64,000 bases of DNA from Deferribacteres bacterium. GTDB lineage: Bacteria > Chrysiogenota > Deferribacteres > Deferribacterales > Geovibrionaceae. The first letter of the stretch is position 1; each line of letters begins with the position of its first letter. Where the stretch lies: contig JAEWZN010000007.1 of NCBI GenBank assembly GCA_023395255.1, forward strand, positions 124,001-188,000, written 5' to 3'. The translations under genes were made by a program, and so were the position numbers. Under the pieces are notes generated by a model, which was not told the origin of the DNA, did no database searches, and saw only the letters and a program-made list of their open reading frames with translations. Shown one piece after another: positions 1 to 8,629 of the stretch.

Positions 1-735
1 CTCGGGCTGAGCCCCTTCCACTTTCAGCGGATGTTCACCGACTGGGCAGGGATAAGCCCCAAGCGGTTTTTGCAGTGTCTCACCATCGAAGCAGCGAAAA
101 GGCTTCTGGATGAGTCCCGTTCGGTGCTTGAAGTCTCGATGGAGGCAGGGCTCAGCGGGCCTTCCCGTATGCATGATCTCTTTGTCAGTGTCGATGCCGT
201 CACCCCCGGCGAATACAAGAGCATGGGTAGCGGGCTTGTGATAAAATACGGCTTTCAGCCCACCCCATTCGGCATGTGCATGGCGGCTCTCACGGAGCGG
301 GGGCTCTGCTCCCTTGCTTTTGCGGATGAGAATGATGCAGGAAGAGAAGCGGAAGACCTGAAAAACAGATGGCAGAATGCGAAACTGATACGGGATGACG
401 GAGCTGTCGGAGAAACGGTACAGAGCATATTTAATCCGGAAAAAGGCAGCAGCATCAGACTTTTCATAAAGGGGACAAACTTCCAGATCAAGGTCTGGAC
501 GGCAGTTCTCCGTCTACCTTACGGGGTTTTCACGACATACGGCGATCTGGCGGGGATGATAGGCTCGCCTGCCGCGTCAAGGGCTGTTGGAACCGCGCTG
601 GGGCAGAACCGCATAGGCTATCTTATCCCCTGCCACAGGGTGCTGAGGGAGACAGGCGCAGTCACCGGCTACCGCTGGGGCTCAGCACGCAAAAAAGCCA
701 TGATAGCCATGGAAGCCTGCACGAAAGACAGATAA
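1..735 (+). CDS. ada: Ada-type protein (AraC HTH + O6-alkylguanine-DNA methyltransferase), 5' partial
   Basis: The frame is open from the first base, so the start lies outside the window; 244 residues are visible. The first ~60 residues are the end of an AraC-type helix-turn-helix (SPFHFQRMF, then a second helix pair ending in TPGEYK). From about residue 85 it is a methylated-DNA-[protein]-cysteine S-methyltransferase, with the active-site motif PCHRV near residue 214 and the following G-x-x-x-GYRWG loop. Such proteins transfer alkyl groups from O6-alkylguanine to the cysteine; with the HTH they can also act as transcription activators, as in Ada. Whether the N-terminal zinc-binding methyl-phosphotriester domain exists cannot be seen. 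No clear ribosome site precedes the next gene, 49 bases away. Confidence 0.85.
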   Translation, partial: LGLSPFHFQRMFTDWAGISPKRFLQCLTIEAAKRLLDESRSVLEVSMEAGLSGPSRMHDLFVSVDAVTPGEYKSMGSGLVIKYGFQPTPFGMCMAALTERGLCSLAFADENDAGREAEDLKNRWQNAKLIRDDGAVGETVQSIFNPEKGSSIRLFIKGTNFQIKVWTAVLRLPYGVFTTYGDLAGMIGSPAASRAVGTALGQNRIGYLIPCHRVLRETGAVTGYRWGSARKKAMIAMEACTKDR

Positions 736-784
736 GCCGCGGATTCCTGTTTACACAGCCCTGAACCTGCCGTAATATCCGCTT

Positions 785-1852
785 ATGAATATCATGAAAT
801 TCGATTTCACAATAAAAAACATAGCCATAGTAGTGGCGCTGGCGGTTGTGATCCTTCTTGTGATCAAGCTCCAGACCCTAGTGACCATATTTGCCATATC
901 CTTTTTTCTGGCTTATCTTTTCGATCCGCTCATAAACTGGTTCGAAGGGAAAAGGGTTCCCCGCTGGCTGTCAATAATCCTGCTGTACACGGTTATAGCA
1001 TTCATAAGCGTGCTGTTTTTCGGCTCCATAGTTCCGGTTATATATCAGGAGAGCGTTCATCTCGCAGATGCTCTCCCCGCATACTCTGACAAGCTTTTCA
1101 GCCTTGTGGACAACCTCACCGACCGCTTCGGGATTGACATATCCTTTGAGGATATTCAGAAGCAGCTTCTGCCTAAGCTGGCCGGAATAGGCGGCTCAAT
1201 GCTTTCCTCAGCGGAAGGGGTCATGAAATCAGTGAATACTGTAGTGAGCCTGCTTCTGAACGTAGCTCTTATCCCTATCCTCACCTTCTACTTCCTCAAA
1301 GATTTCAGCAGCATAAAAGACAAAATGTTCGACAAGTTCTCCGGAACATCAAGCATAGACTACCCTAAGCACTTCATGCACTTTAACTCGCTGCTGAGCA
1401 GGTATTTCAGAGGGCAGGTGCTTGTGGCGATTTTTCTGGGCATCTCCTACACCATAGTCCTCCTCATTGCCGGAGTTAAGCCCGCTATACTTCTGGGGCT
1501 TATCTCAGGAGTGCTGAGTATTGTTCCTTACCTCGGCTTTATGATAGGCTTTTCCGCCTCGCTGATGCTCTCCGTGGTGCAGTACGGTGATCTCCTCCAT
1601 CCTGCCATGGTGGTGATCGGCTTCTCCATAGTTCAGGCTCTGGAGAGCAATTATGTCACCCCTAAAATAGTCGGTGAGTCTCTTGGGCTTCACCCCACAG
1701 CGGTTATCTTCGCGCTGATGGCGGGCGGTTCACTGATGGGAATAGGGGGGATGATCATCGCCCTGCCTGTTGCCTCTTTCATCAAGGTAGTGGGGGATGA
1801 GTATCTCAGCCGGATAAAAACAGAGAAAGCGGACAAACACCGCAAGGCATAA
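785..1852 (+). CDS. AI-2E family transporter (PF01594-type permease)
   Basis: A 355-residue multi-spanning membrane protein. It starts with two adjacent hydrophobic segments (about residues 10-50) separated by LAYLFDPLINW, a hallmark of the AI-2E/UPF0118 family. A soluble middle follows (about 85-140), then hydrophobic helices to about residue 330, including the family-typical PAILLGLISGVLSIVPYLG stretch. Members export small molecules (autoinducer-2 in TqsA, Na+/H+ exchange in others), so the substrate here is unknown. The C-terminus is short and basic. No strong Shine-Dalgarno lies before ATG 785; ATG 794 is a possible alternative. The AT-rich restriction gene starts only 14 bases after the stop. 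Confidence 0.85.
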   Translation: MNIMKFDFTIKNIAIVVALAVVILLVIKLQTLVTIFAISFFLAYLFDPLINWFEGKRVPRWLSIILLYTVIAFISVLFFGSIVPVIYQESVHLADALPAYSDKLFSLVDNLTDRFGIDISFEDIQKQLLPKLAGIGGSMLSSAEGVMKSVNTVVSLLLNVALIPILTFYFLKDFSSIKDKMFDKFSGTSSIDYPKHFMHFNSLLSRYFRGQVLVAIFLGISYTIVLLIAGVKPAILLGLISGVLSIVPYLGFMIGFSASLMLSVVQYGDLLHPAMVVIGFSIVQALESNYVTPKIVGESLGLHPTAVIFALMAGGSLMGIGGMIIALPVASFIKVVGDEYLSRIKTEKADKHRKA

Positions 1853-1865
1853 AAAAAGGTGTTTT

Positions 1866-2588
1866 ATGAATATTGAAGAAAAGAATGGATTACTTTTAAA
1901 AGCAAAAAACTGGTTTAGAGATATTATCTCAATCAATCATATGAAAAATACAAAGACTTTGATCAATGCTTCAAAATTTAATATAAATCCTTTTCTAGCA
2001 GTCTATCTTTCTAATTTTTTGACGGGTAGTTCAAAACCTATAGATATTGCACGAGCTTTAATCTATCCAAGAGTTTTAGGCACTTCAATTACAACCTCTT
2101 TTGGTCAAAATATTCAAAGATTTGTAACAGATGTACTCTCTTCTTTCGGTAGTGCAACAAAAGGAATTGATATTGAATTTATAGACCAAATAGATGGAAT
2201 GAAAAAATATTGCCAGCTAAAAGCTGGCCCAAATACAATTAATAAAGATGACGTTGAAACAATTGCAGGACATTTCAAACATGTCTTAGGTATCGCAACA
2301 ACAAATAATCTCCGTATTCCTCACTGTGATCTTATAGTTGGCGTTATTTATGGTACAAAACAGGAACTAAGCTCTCATTATAAAAGGATCGAAAAACAAT
2401 ATTACCATCCTGTTATTATTGGGCAAAATTTCTGGGAAAGATTAACAGGTGACTCCAATTTTTATAACGACCTTATAATGGCTATTGGGGAAATAGCAAT
2501 TGAAGCTGATTTCAGCAAAGAGTTGGAACAGGTTATTGAAACTCTTGCTAAGAGTGAATCTATCATCTCAATCTCAAATAACTCCTGA
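1866..2588 (+). CDS. Type II restriction endonuclease, EcoO109I/PmeII-like
   Basis: 240 residues. The N-terminal KAKNWF...NTK and the INPFLAVYL stretch recall the EcoO109I/PmeII group of type II endonucleases. A PD-(D/E)xK-like core is visible: IDIEFIDQIDG followed by KKYCQLKAGP (about residues 101-122), where D/E residues and the QLK lysine would bind Mg2+. The gene is much richer in A+T and in ATA/AAA codons than its neighbours, indicating recent transfer. It is followed at once by a C5 cytosine methyltransferase, which completes the restriction-modification pair. GGTG at 1858-1861 serves ATG 1866. It has no obvious promoter of its own in the 14-base gap and may be read from the upstream transporter gene. 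Family placement is from memory; the recognition site is not inferable. Confidence 0.7.
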   Translation: MNIEEKNGLLLKAKNWFRDIISINHMKNTKTLINASKFNINPFLAVYLSNFLTGSSKPIDIARALIYPRVLGTSITTSFGQNIQRFVTDVLSSFGSATKGIDIEFIDQIDGMKKYCQLKAGPNTINKDDVETIAGHFKHVLGIATTNNLRIPHCDLIVGVIYGTKQELSSHYKRIEKQYYHPVIIGQNFWERLTGDSNFYNDLIMAIGEIAIEADFSKELEQVIETLAKSESIISISNNS

Positions 2589-2617
2589 TTGACAATTTCA
2601 TCAGGTCATAATACTAT
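2589..2617 (+). promoter_or_regulatory. Sigma-70-like promoter for the methyltransferase gene
   Basis: TTGACA (2589-2594) directly follows the endonuclease stop codon and is spaced 17 bases from TACTAT (2612-2617). This is a near-consensus vegetative promoter, with the -35 box perfect and the -10 box at 5 of 6. A transcript would begin near 2624, giving a leader of about 29 bases before ATG 2653. The methyltransferase can therefore be made independently of the endonuclease. Confidence 0.7.
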
Positions 2618-2654
2618 AGTAACCATGATCATGTTTGATCTAGGTGGTTACTAT
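2616..2654. promoter_or_regulatory. Palindromic operator candidate over -10 box and methyltransferase start
   Basis: A perfect 10-base inverted repeat, ATAGTAACCA (2616-2625) and TGGTTACTAT (2645-2654), encloses a second one, GATCA (2627-2631) and TGATC (2636-2640). The left arm overlaps the end of the -10 box and the right arm covers the ribosome site and first two bases of the start codon. Because the left arm would be mostly untranscribed, a protein-bound DNA operator is more likely than an mRNA hairpin. The obvious candidate ligand is the N-terminal DNA-binding domain of the methyltransferase itself (inference). Confidence 0.6.
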
Positions 2655-3921
2655 GAAAAATCAAATCCAAGCAAAATATTCACTAGAAGAATTCTCTAAT
2701 ATATTATCTGTATCAAAAGAAACATTAAGACGCTGGGACAAATCAGGCAAGCTCACAGCAAACAGACACCCAATAAACAAACACAGATACTATACAGATA
2801 AACACATAACTCAATGCACAGAAATAGGATTGATCTCCCAAGACAACATACAACAGACCGAATACACAAAACCTGCCGGTAACTACACTACGATTGAGCT
2901 ATTTTGTGGTGCAGGAGGACTTGCATTAGGGTTTGAACAAGCAGGCTTACAGCATCTCCTTTTAAATGATATTGATAAGTTTGCTTGTCAAACTCTAAGA
3001 CTAAATAGGCCAAAATGGAATATTGTTGAAAATGATATAAGTAAAATTGATTTTTCAAGTTTTTTTAATAGTGTTGATGTTATTTCTGGTGGATTTCCAT
3101 GTCAAGCTTTCAGCTATGCTGGAAAAAAAATGGGATTTAATGATGCACGTGGTACTCTCTTTTTTGAGTACGCTCGAGCGATAAAGGAAGTTCAGCCAAA
3201 AATATGTATTGCTGAAAATGTCAAAGGATTGCTCAACCATGAAAATGGAAAAACATTAGAAGGAATGTTAAGTATTATTGAATCTTTAGGATATACTGTC
3301 AAAGAGCCAAGAGTTCTAAATGCTGTTAATTATGGAGTTCCTCAAAAGCGTGAGCGTTTACTTATAGTAGCTATACGTAAAGATATAAATATTGATTTTA
3401 CATATCCCATACCTTGCAAAAAGACTTATACACTTAAAGATGCGCTCAAAAAAGGCACATTGTTTCAATCCGATGTCCCTAAATCTGAAGGGCAAAAATA
3501 TCCTGCAAGAAAAAAGGAAATCCTTGATATGGTTCCTCCAGGAGGCTACTGGAGGGATCTGCCACTTCAACAACAAAAAGAATATATGCTGAAAAGCTAT
3601 TATCTTGGAGGTGGGAAAACAGGAATGGCACGTCGTATATCTTGGGATGAGCCATGCCTGACACTCACATGTGCCCCGGCGCAAAAACAAACAGAAAGAT
3701 GCCACCCAGAAGAAACTAGGCCTTTTACAATAAGAGAATATGCACGTATCCAAACATTCCCCGATGAGTGGATCTTTTCAGGCACCATGACTAATCAATA
3801 CAAGCAGATTGGAAATGCAGTTCCAGTTACTTTGGCAAAGAAAATCGGTCTCGCAGTTGTTGATTTCCTTAACCAATATTACAGTGAAAACTGCTGTGAA
3901 AGCACCCAAAGCATCAAATAA
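2653..3921 (+). CDS. DNA (cytosine-5) methyltransferase with N-terminal MerR-like HTH
   Basis: 422 residues from ATG 2653, chosen over GTG 2644 because GGTGG (2643-2647) is then a proper ribosome site. Residues ~6-55 form a MerR-like winged helix (YSLEEFSNILSVSKETLRRWD...HRYY). From about residue 80 come the C5-methylase motifs: IELFCGAGG (I), GGFPCQAFS with the catalytic cysteine (IV), ENVKG (VI), QKRERLLIV (VIII) and QIGNAVPV (X). It should protect the site cut by the adjacent endonuclease. An N-terminal HTH on such enzymes is known to repress their own genes (e.g. M.SsoII, M.EcoRII, with a different HTH class). Strongly AT-rich, like the endonuclease. Confidence 0.93.
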   Translation: MKNQIQAKYSLEEFSNILSVSKETLRRWDKSGKLTANRHPINKHRYYTDKHITQCTEIGLISQDNIQQTEYTKPAGNYTTIELFCGAGGLALGFEQAGLQHLLLNDIDKFACQTLRLNRPKWNIVENDISKIDFSSFFNSVDVISGGFPCQAFSYAGKKMGFNDARGTLFFEYARAIKEVQPKICIAENVKGLLNHENGKTLEGMLSIIESLGYTVKEPRVLNAVNYGVPQKRERLLIVAIRKDINIDFTYPIPCKKTYTLKDALKKGTLFQSDVPKSEGQKYPARKKEILDMVPPGGYWRDLPLQQQKEYMLKSYYLGGGKTGMARRISWDEPCLTLTCAPAQKQTERCHPEETRPFTIREYARIQTFPDEWIFSGTMTNQYKQIGNAVPVTLAKKIGLAVVDFLNQYYSENCCESTQSIK

Positions 3922-3933
3922 TATATAAAAAAA

Positions 3934-3960
3934 GGTCTGCCCCCACTAAGGAAGCAGACC
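3934..3960. terminator. Bidirectional terminator between methyltransferase and tsf
   Basis: GGTCTGC (3934-3940) pairs perfectly with GCAGACC (3954-3960). Seven A residues precede it (a T run on the minus strand) and a T-rich stretch follows at 3966-3972, so it can end transcription of both converging units. Confidence 0.8.
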
Positions 3961-4004
3961 CTGAACTTTTTTCATTATTGAGAAAGCTGTTACGAAACAG
4001 GAGC

Positions 4005-4874
4005 CTACTGCTTGATCTGTTTCATTACCTCTTCCACAAAGTTTTCCTGCTTTTTTTCGATGCCTTCGCCCATCTGGAAACGGGTAAAGGAAACGATTTT
4101 TGCGCCTTTTCCGGCTACAAGCTGCTCGATGGAAACATCGGGGTTCTTAACGAAGGGCTGGTGAACAAGGCACACTTCCTTAAGGAGTTTTGCAACCTGA
4201 CCCTTAACTATGTTGGGGATCATGTTTGCGGGTTTGCCCTGCTCAGCAAGCTTAGCGGAGAAGATCTCCTCTTCTTTTGCTATATAAGCGGGATCAACTG
4301 AGCTTGAGTCAAGGAATTTGGGGTTAGCAGCCGCAACATGGAGGCAGATGTCTTTGGCAAGCTCAGCGTCTCCGCCTTCAAGCTCAACAACAACACCGAT
4401 TTTTCCGCCCATGTGGATGTACGTGCCGATGCTGCCGCCTTCACATCTTTTGAAACGGCGTATGCTTATTTTCTCGCCGATTGTGGCTATTTTCTCGTTA
4501 AGGATTTCGGCAACAGTTTTGCCTTCGGCCTGAACCTGAAGAAGAGCATCAACGTCAGCGGGGTTTTTATCTGTGATAACTTCGGCTATCTGTTTTGTGA
4601 AAGCGAGGAAATCAGCGTTTTTAGCAACAAAGTCAGTCTCGGAGTTTATTTCAACTATAACGCCGACATTGCCTTTAAGGCAGTCTGCAACAACGCCTTC
4701 GGCTGCGATTCTGCCCTCTTTTTTGGCTGCTGCGGAAAGGCCTTTCTTCCTGAGGAAGTCAATTGCCGCTTCCATGTCACCGTTGGTTTCTGAAAGAGCT
4801 TTTTTGCAGTCCATCATGCCTGCGCCGGTTTTTTCACGGAGTTCTTTTACAAGTGCTGCTGATATTTCTGCCAT
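4005..4874 (-). CDS. tsf: Translation elongation factor Ts
   Basis: 289 residues, the usual length. EF-Ts is the nucleotide-exchange factor that releases GDP from EF-Tu. The N-terminal UBA-like module with TGAGMMDCKKAL and the core signature EINSETDFVAKN are present, as is the second-half stretch HVAAANPKFL. It lies 5 bases downstream of rpsB on the same strand, the near-universal rpsB-tsf order, and shares its transcript. A bidirectional hairpin at 3934-3960 ends the unit. Confidence 0.98.
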   Translation of the reverse strand: MAEISAALVKELREKTGAGMMDCKKALSETNGDMEAAIDFLRKKGLSAAAKKEGRIAAEGVVADCLKGNVGVIVEINSETDFVAKNADFLAFTKQIAEVITDKNPADVDALLQVQAEGKTVAEILNEKIATIGEKISIRRFKRCEGGSIGTYIHMGGKIGVVVELEGGDAELAKDICLHVAAANPKFLDSSSVDPAYIAKEEEIFSAKLAEQGKPANMIPNIVKGQVAKLLKEVCLVHQPFVKNPDVSIEQLVAGKGAKIVSFTRFQMGEGIEKKQENFVEEVMKQIKQ

Positions 4875-4879
4875 GATTA

Positions 4880-5692
4880 TTAGTCCTCATCCTTTATTTC
4901 GGGTTTCACGGAAGCGAGCTCCTTTGCGAGTTCAGCTTCGTCAACGATTTCCTCAACGGGTACATCGTCAGAGCCTGCGCTTCTGATTTCTTCGATGAGG
5001 TTGTCTTCTCTGAGCTGTTTGCCTTCAAGAACAGCATCGGCTATTCTGACAGCGATAAGCTGGCAGGCGCGGATGGCATCGTCGTTACCGGGGATGGGAA
5101 AGTCAACGAGGTCGGGGTCGCAGTTGGTGTCAACTATGGCAACAACGGGTATACCCAGTTTGTGAGCTTCGCTGATTGCGTTCTGCTCAAGTTTGATGTC
5201 TATTACGAACATAACATCGGGGATGTCAGTCATTTCTTTGATACCGCTGAGGTTTTTAGTAAGTTTTTCGAACTCTCTGCGAAGAACGGCCTGCTCTTTT
5301 TTGGTGAATCTGTTGATGTAGCCGCTCTCAAACATATCCTCAAGCTCTTTCAGCCTTGCGATACGTCCTTTGATTGTTTCGAAGTTGGTGAGCATGCCGC
5401 CCAGCCATCTCTGGTTTACATAGTAAGCGCCGCATTTGTCAGCCGCTTCCTTGATAGCTTCCTGAGCCTGTTTTTTCGTGCCCACGAAAAGGAACTTGCT
5501 GCCCGCTTTGGAAGCGTCTCTGGTGAATTCGTATGCCTGATTGAAGCACTGCACTGTTTTCTGGAGGTCGAGGATGTAGATACCGTTTCTCGCGCCGAAA
5601 ACATATTTGGACATTTTGGGGTTCCAGCGTTTTGTCTGGTGACCGAAGTGAACGCCTGCCTCAAGCAGGTTTTTCATTGAAATGTAGGACAT
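4880..5692 (-). CDS. rpsB: 30S ribosomal protein S2
   Basis: 270 residues from ATG 5692. The open frame extends 45 codons further upstream, but only this ATG has a strong ribosome site (AAAGGAGGG on the minus strand at ~5700-5708) and the protein then starts with the family-typical [22 protein letters not shown]. Other S2 landmarks are [12 protein letters not shown] and [21 protein letters not shown]2 binds the 30S head-body junction with S1. The acidic C-terminal tail (PEIKDED) is slightly extended. Leader and promoter lie in 5693-5971, shared divergently with lgt. Confidence 0.98.
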   Translation of the reverse strand: MSYISMKNLLEAGVHFGHQTKRWNPKMSKYVFGARNGIYILDLQKTVQCFNQAYEFTRDASKAGSKFLFVGTKKQAQEAIKEAADKCGAYYVNQRWLGGMLTNFETIKGRIARLKELEDMFESGYINRFTKKEQAVLRREFEKLTKNLSGIKEMTDIPDVMFVIDIKLEQNAISEAHKLGIPVVAIVDTNCDPDLVDFPIPGNDDAIRACQLIAVRIADAVLEGKQLREDNLIEEIRSAGSDDVPVEEIVDEAELAKELASVKPEIKDED

Positions 5693-5971
5693 GTGAGTCC
5701 CTCCTTTTTGTTTTTCCTCCGCCTGTTTTCCGGAAAGCACCTTGTTTAACAGGCACATGCCGCCGAAAAAGCTGATCAGGCGTGTGAAATGGACTTGATT
5801 CTTAACATTTGCAAAGGAAAAGATCAAGGATTAATGGGCTTTTCAGCGGTATTTATGTACAAATTTTTTTTAACTTGCCCCTTAACGCTTTACTAAGAAG
5901 TTAAAAAAACTTAAAACAGGCTTAAAAGCAAGTGACGGTTCTCAGAAACTGCGCACAAGGAGACCTTAAGA
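5693..5971. promoter_or_regulatory. Divergent intergenic region rpsB / lgt
   Basis: This 279-base gap must hold promoters for both the rpsB-tsf unit and lgt. It contains a long AT-rich patch (about 5845-5925, with T8 and TTAAAAAAACTTAAAA). I could not assign convincing -35/-10 pairs. The lgt ribosome site is AAGGAGA just before ATG 5972. In some ribosomal operons S2 protein binds its own leader; I saw no obvious S2-type motif. Confidence 0.4.
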
Positions 5972-6931
5972 ATGTTCCCTTATCTTTTCAAAATCGGCTT
6001 TTTCGAGCTCAGAATATACAGCCTGATGTACATCATCGGTCTGCTGCTCACCATATATTTCTCCCGCAGAAAGGCTGCCAAGCTTGGCATAAAATCAGAG
6101 GAGATGGAGAACTTCATCCTCTTCACTTTCCTGTTCTCCCTGATAGGCGCAAGGATATATTATGTCCTTTTCCGCTGGGACTATTACGGCGGCAGCTTTT
6201 TTGAGATGATCGCAATCTGGCACGGCGGGCTTGCCATACACGGCGGCCTGATAGCGGGCTTCATAGCCGCCATAGGCTTCTGCCTGTATAAAAAAATCAG
6301 CCCTTTCAAAATGGGCGACATCATTTTCCCCTGGCTTCTTCTCAGTCAGGGGCTGGGCAGGTTCGGCAACTTCGCCAACGGCGAGGCACACGGCGTACCC
6401 ACTCTTACGCCTCCGTCTATTATCTTCCGCGGGGAAAACGTCTTCCCTGAGTTCTGGGCACAGGTTCTGAAAACGGCGGGGCTGAACAACAACCCGGAGA
6501 GTGTCTCACGCCTTAAGGAGATCGCCGCTCAAACCCCGGACGGACTGGCTGTGACCTTCATGGACAAAGTGTATTACATCAAAGAGTATTTCCCATGGGG
6601 CATAAGCTTCACCAATAAATTCGGCGCGGCAGCATGGCGTGATTTCGGCACTCTGCCCGTTCATCCCACTTTCTTTTATGAAATGTTCCTCAACTTCATC
6701 GGCTTTGCTGTTCTGTTTATTATGTGGAGAAAGGACTCCAACATAGGCACAGGCAGAATCGTGGGCGGATACCTCATCGCATACGGAATAATACGTGCTG
6801 CTGTCACATTCTTCCGTGCGGATGACCTGATGCTCGGCATGCTCCGCGCTCCGCACCTTGTGAGTATTCTCATGGTGCTTGCAGGGATAGGCTTCATCAT
6901 CAACGGGCATTTCAGGGCTAAAAAGCTCTGA
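5972..6931 (+). CDS. lgt: Prolipoprotein diacylglyceryl transferase
   Basis: 319-residue inner-membrane enzyme that transfers diacylglycerol from phosphatidylglycerol to the lipobox cysteine of prolipoproteins. It has about seven membrane segments, the HGG motif (WHGGLAIHGGLIAGF, ~residues 83-98) and the catalytic/phosphatidylglycerol-binding RFGNFANGE near residue 130. An insertion of about 40 residues between RFGNFANGE and the later LPVHPTFFYE motif makes the protein somewhat longer than E. coli Lgt (291). Several lipoproteins in this window (bamD, 27127-29085, 42530-43969) would be its substrates. It is transcribed alone. Confidence 0.96.
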   Translation: MFPYLFKIGFFELRIYSLMYIIGLLLTIYFSRRKAAKLGIKSEEMENFILFTFLFSLIGARIYYVLFRWDYYGGSFFEMIAIWHGGLAIHGGLIAGFIAAIGFCLYKKISPFKMGDIIFPWLLLSQGLGRFGNFANGEAHGVPTLTPPSIIFRGENVFPEFWAQVLKTAGLNNNPESVSRLKEIAAQTPDGLAVTFMDKVYYIKEYFPWGISFTNKFGAAAWRDFGTLPVHPTFFYEMFLNFIGFAVLFIMWRKDSNIGTGRIVGGYLIAYGIIRAAVTFFRADDLMLGMLRAPHLVSILMVLAGIGFIINGHFRAKKL

Positions 6932-7020
6932 TTGCCTTTACAAAAGTGAAGGGGAGCATTAAACTTAATTAGTTTTTCACAAAGCTGTTAAGAAATTTAA
7001 TCCCCCCGGAGGAACACTAC

Positions 7021-8619
7021 ATGAGTATCAGGACAACCGTTTTTGCGGCGGCAATATTTCTTTGCGCTTCTGCCGCGTCAGCTTATGATTTTCCCATATC
7101 CGGCGGCAGCCCGGAAAGCTACGCCCCCGTGTTCGAGAAGATTGCGGCGGGGCAGTGTGACAATATGACGGCAGAGCTCTCCCTTCTTGCTGAAAAGGAA
7201 GGCGTATCTCAGGATTTCTACCTTGCCCTCTGCCTTTTTGACAGCGGACAGCTTGCCAAAGGCTACGCAGCAGCAGGCAGGCTTACCGCAGCGGAGGATT
7301 TTGAGGAAGTTATCTACCTGATGAGCAGGGAAGAGAAAAAAGACCTCCACTGGCCGGATGTGTATTTAAACAAAGGCATAGCCTATTACGGAACAGGCGA
7401 GCTTGAATCAGCACTCAAATATTTCCTTAAATACAAAACAACAAAAGATTCTGACCCTGATGTAGACTACCGCATTGCAGACATATACATAAACACCGGT
7501 AACCTCGAAAAAGCTGAGGCTGCCCTTGAGGATGCGCGCGTTAAGGACGACCGCTACACATACCGCAGGGGTGTGCTTGCGCTGAAAAAAGGGAACACGC
7601 AGACAGCTTTCAAGAATTTCAGAAGTGTAACCAGCGGGCCCGGAACCGAGACATACAACAACACCAATTACATGATAGCAGAAATGTGCGCTGCTCAGAA
7701 ACGCTTCGGATGCGCCGAGAAAGCCTACGAAGCTATGGCAGCCACCTCACCGAACTTTGCCGGACAGAAAAAGCAGGAGCTTGAGAAGCAGAAAAAGCTT
7801 TTCGGCGCTGTAATCGCAGTCGGTGAGCAGTATGACACCAATGTGACCTCGGTTGATGAGGACAAGGTGGACAGCTTCTCCGAGGAAGACAGTTTCAGAA
7901 CATATATATTCGCAGACCTTAAGCTGAGCTTCTATAATGTTCTCTACGACAGAATAGAGACCGGGCTTCTCAACTACAAATCATGGAACCACAGCGTTTC
8001 CGAATACAACGCTCAGGCTCACAAGCTGTATGCCGGATTCATCAAAAGATACGACGACTTTGAGCTTACCCTCCCTTATGTCAGCTACGCCCTCACTTAC
8101 ATGGACGGCGAAAAATACTCAGACACCTTAACCATGGAAGCCAGAGGCACATACTTCATGAACGACTGGCGGTTTTATGTGCCTGTTTCCGTTACTTTCA
8201 GGGACTACGACATAACAACCCCCGAAGACTACAACAGGGACGGAACTGAGTACAAAGGCGGTCTGGGAGTTGCAAAAATTTTCAGCAAAGTCCACATGGT
8301 AAGCGCAGAAGGCCACCTCAGCACTGAAAACACTGACGGAAAATACAGGGAAGTAACAGCAGGCGAGCTCAAACTCACATACACAGGGCAGGTAATGAAG
8401 GACACCACCCTCCAGCTTGACTACGGAACTATATATTACGACTACAAAAACGGCGGACGGGAAGACAGATACCACAGCGCATCAGCCACCGTCTTTTACA
8501 AATTTCTTGAGAGGCACTACCTCAACTTAGGCTACAGGTTCAGCCTTAATGATTCCAACGATAATATGAACGACTATAAAAAGCACGTCTTTGACATGGG
8601 CGTGAGCTATTTCTATTAA
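7021..8619 (+). CDS. TPR protein with C-terminal outer-membrane beta-barrel
   Basis: 532 residues with a signal peptide (hydrophobic 7-20, cleavage after SAASA). Residues ~25-255 are helical TPR-like repeats, such as LNKGIAYYGTGELESALKYFLKYK. From ~260 the sequence changes to alternating, aromatic-rich strands (YVSYALTYMDG, YLNLGYRFSLND) and ends in ...FDMGVSYFY, the terminal aromatic signature of Bam-inserted outer-membrane proteins. A soluble TPR domain before a barrel is the plan of Slam-type surface lipoprotein exporters, but I see no specific Slam motif. GGAGGA at 7009-7014 is the ribosome site. It is co-directional with and 10 bases from the FecR-domain gene, so the two likely act together at the outer membrane. 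Confidence 0.7.
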   Translation: MSIRTTVFAAAIFLCASAASAYDFPISGGSPESYAPVFEKIAAGQCDNMTAELSLLAEKEGVSQDFYLALCLFDSGQLAKGYAAAGRLTAAEDFEEVIYLMSREEKKDLHWPDVYLNKGIAYYGTGELESALKYFLKYKTTKDSDPDVDYRIADIYINTGNLEKAEAALEDARVKDDRYTYRRGVLALKKGNTQTAFKNFRSVTSGPGTETYNNTNYMIAEMCAAQKRFGCAEKAYEAMAATSPNFAGQKKQELEKQKKLFGAVIAVGEQYDTNVTSVDEDKVDSFSEEDSFRTYIFADLKLSFYNVLYDRIETGLLNYKSWNHSVSEYNAQAHKLYAGFIKRYDDFELTLPYVSYALTYMDGEKYSDTLTMEARGTYFMNDWRFYVPVSVTFRDYDITTPEDYNRDGTEYKGGLGVAKIFSKVHMVSAEGHLSTENTDGKYREVTAGELKLTYTGQVMKDTTLQLDYGTIYYDYKNGGREDRYHSASATVFYKFLERHYLNLGYRFSLNDSNDNMNDYKKHVFDMGVSYFY

Positions 8620-8629
8620 GGAGCACAGG

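Noticed and set aside
4338..4793. Plus-strand open frame opposite tsf
   Set aside because: Mirror of the tsf coding sequence; tsf is certain.
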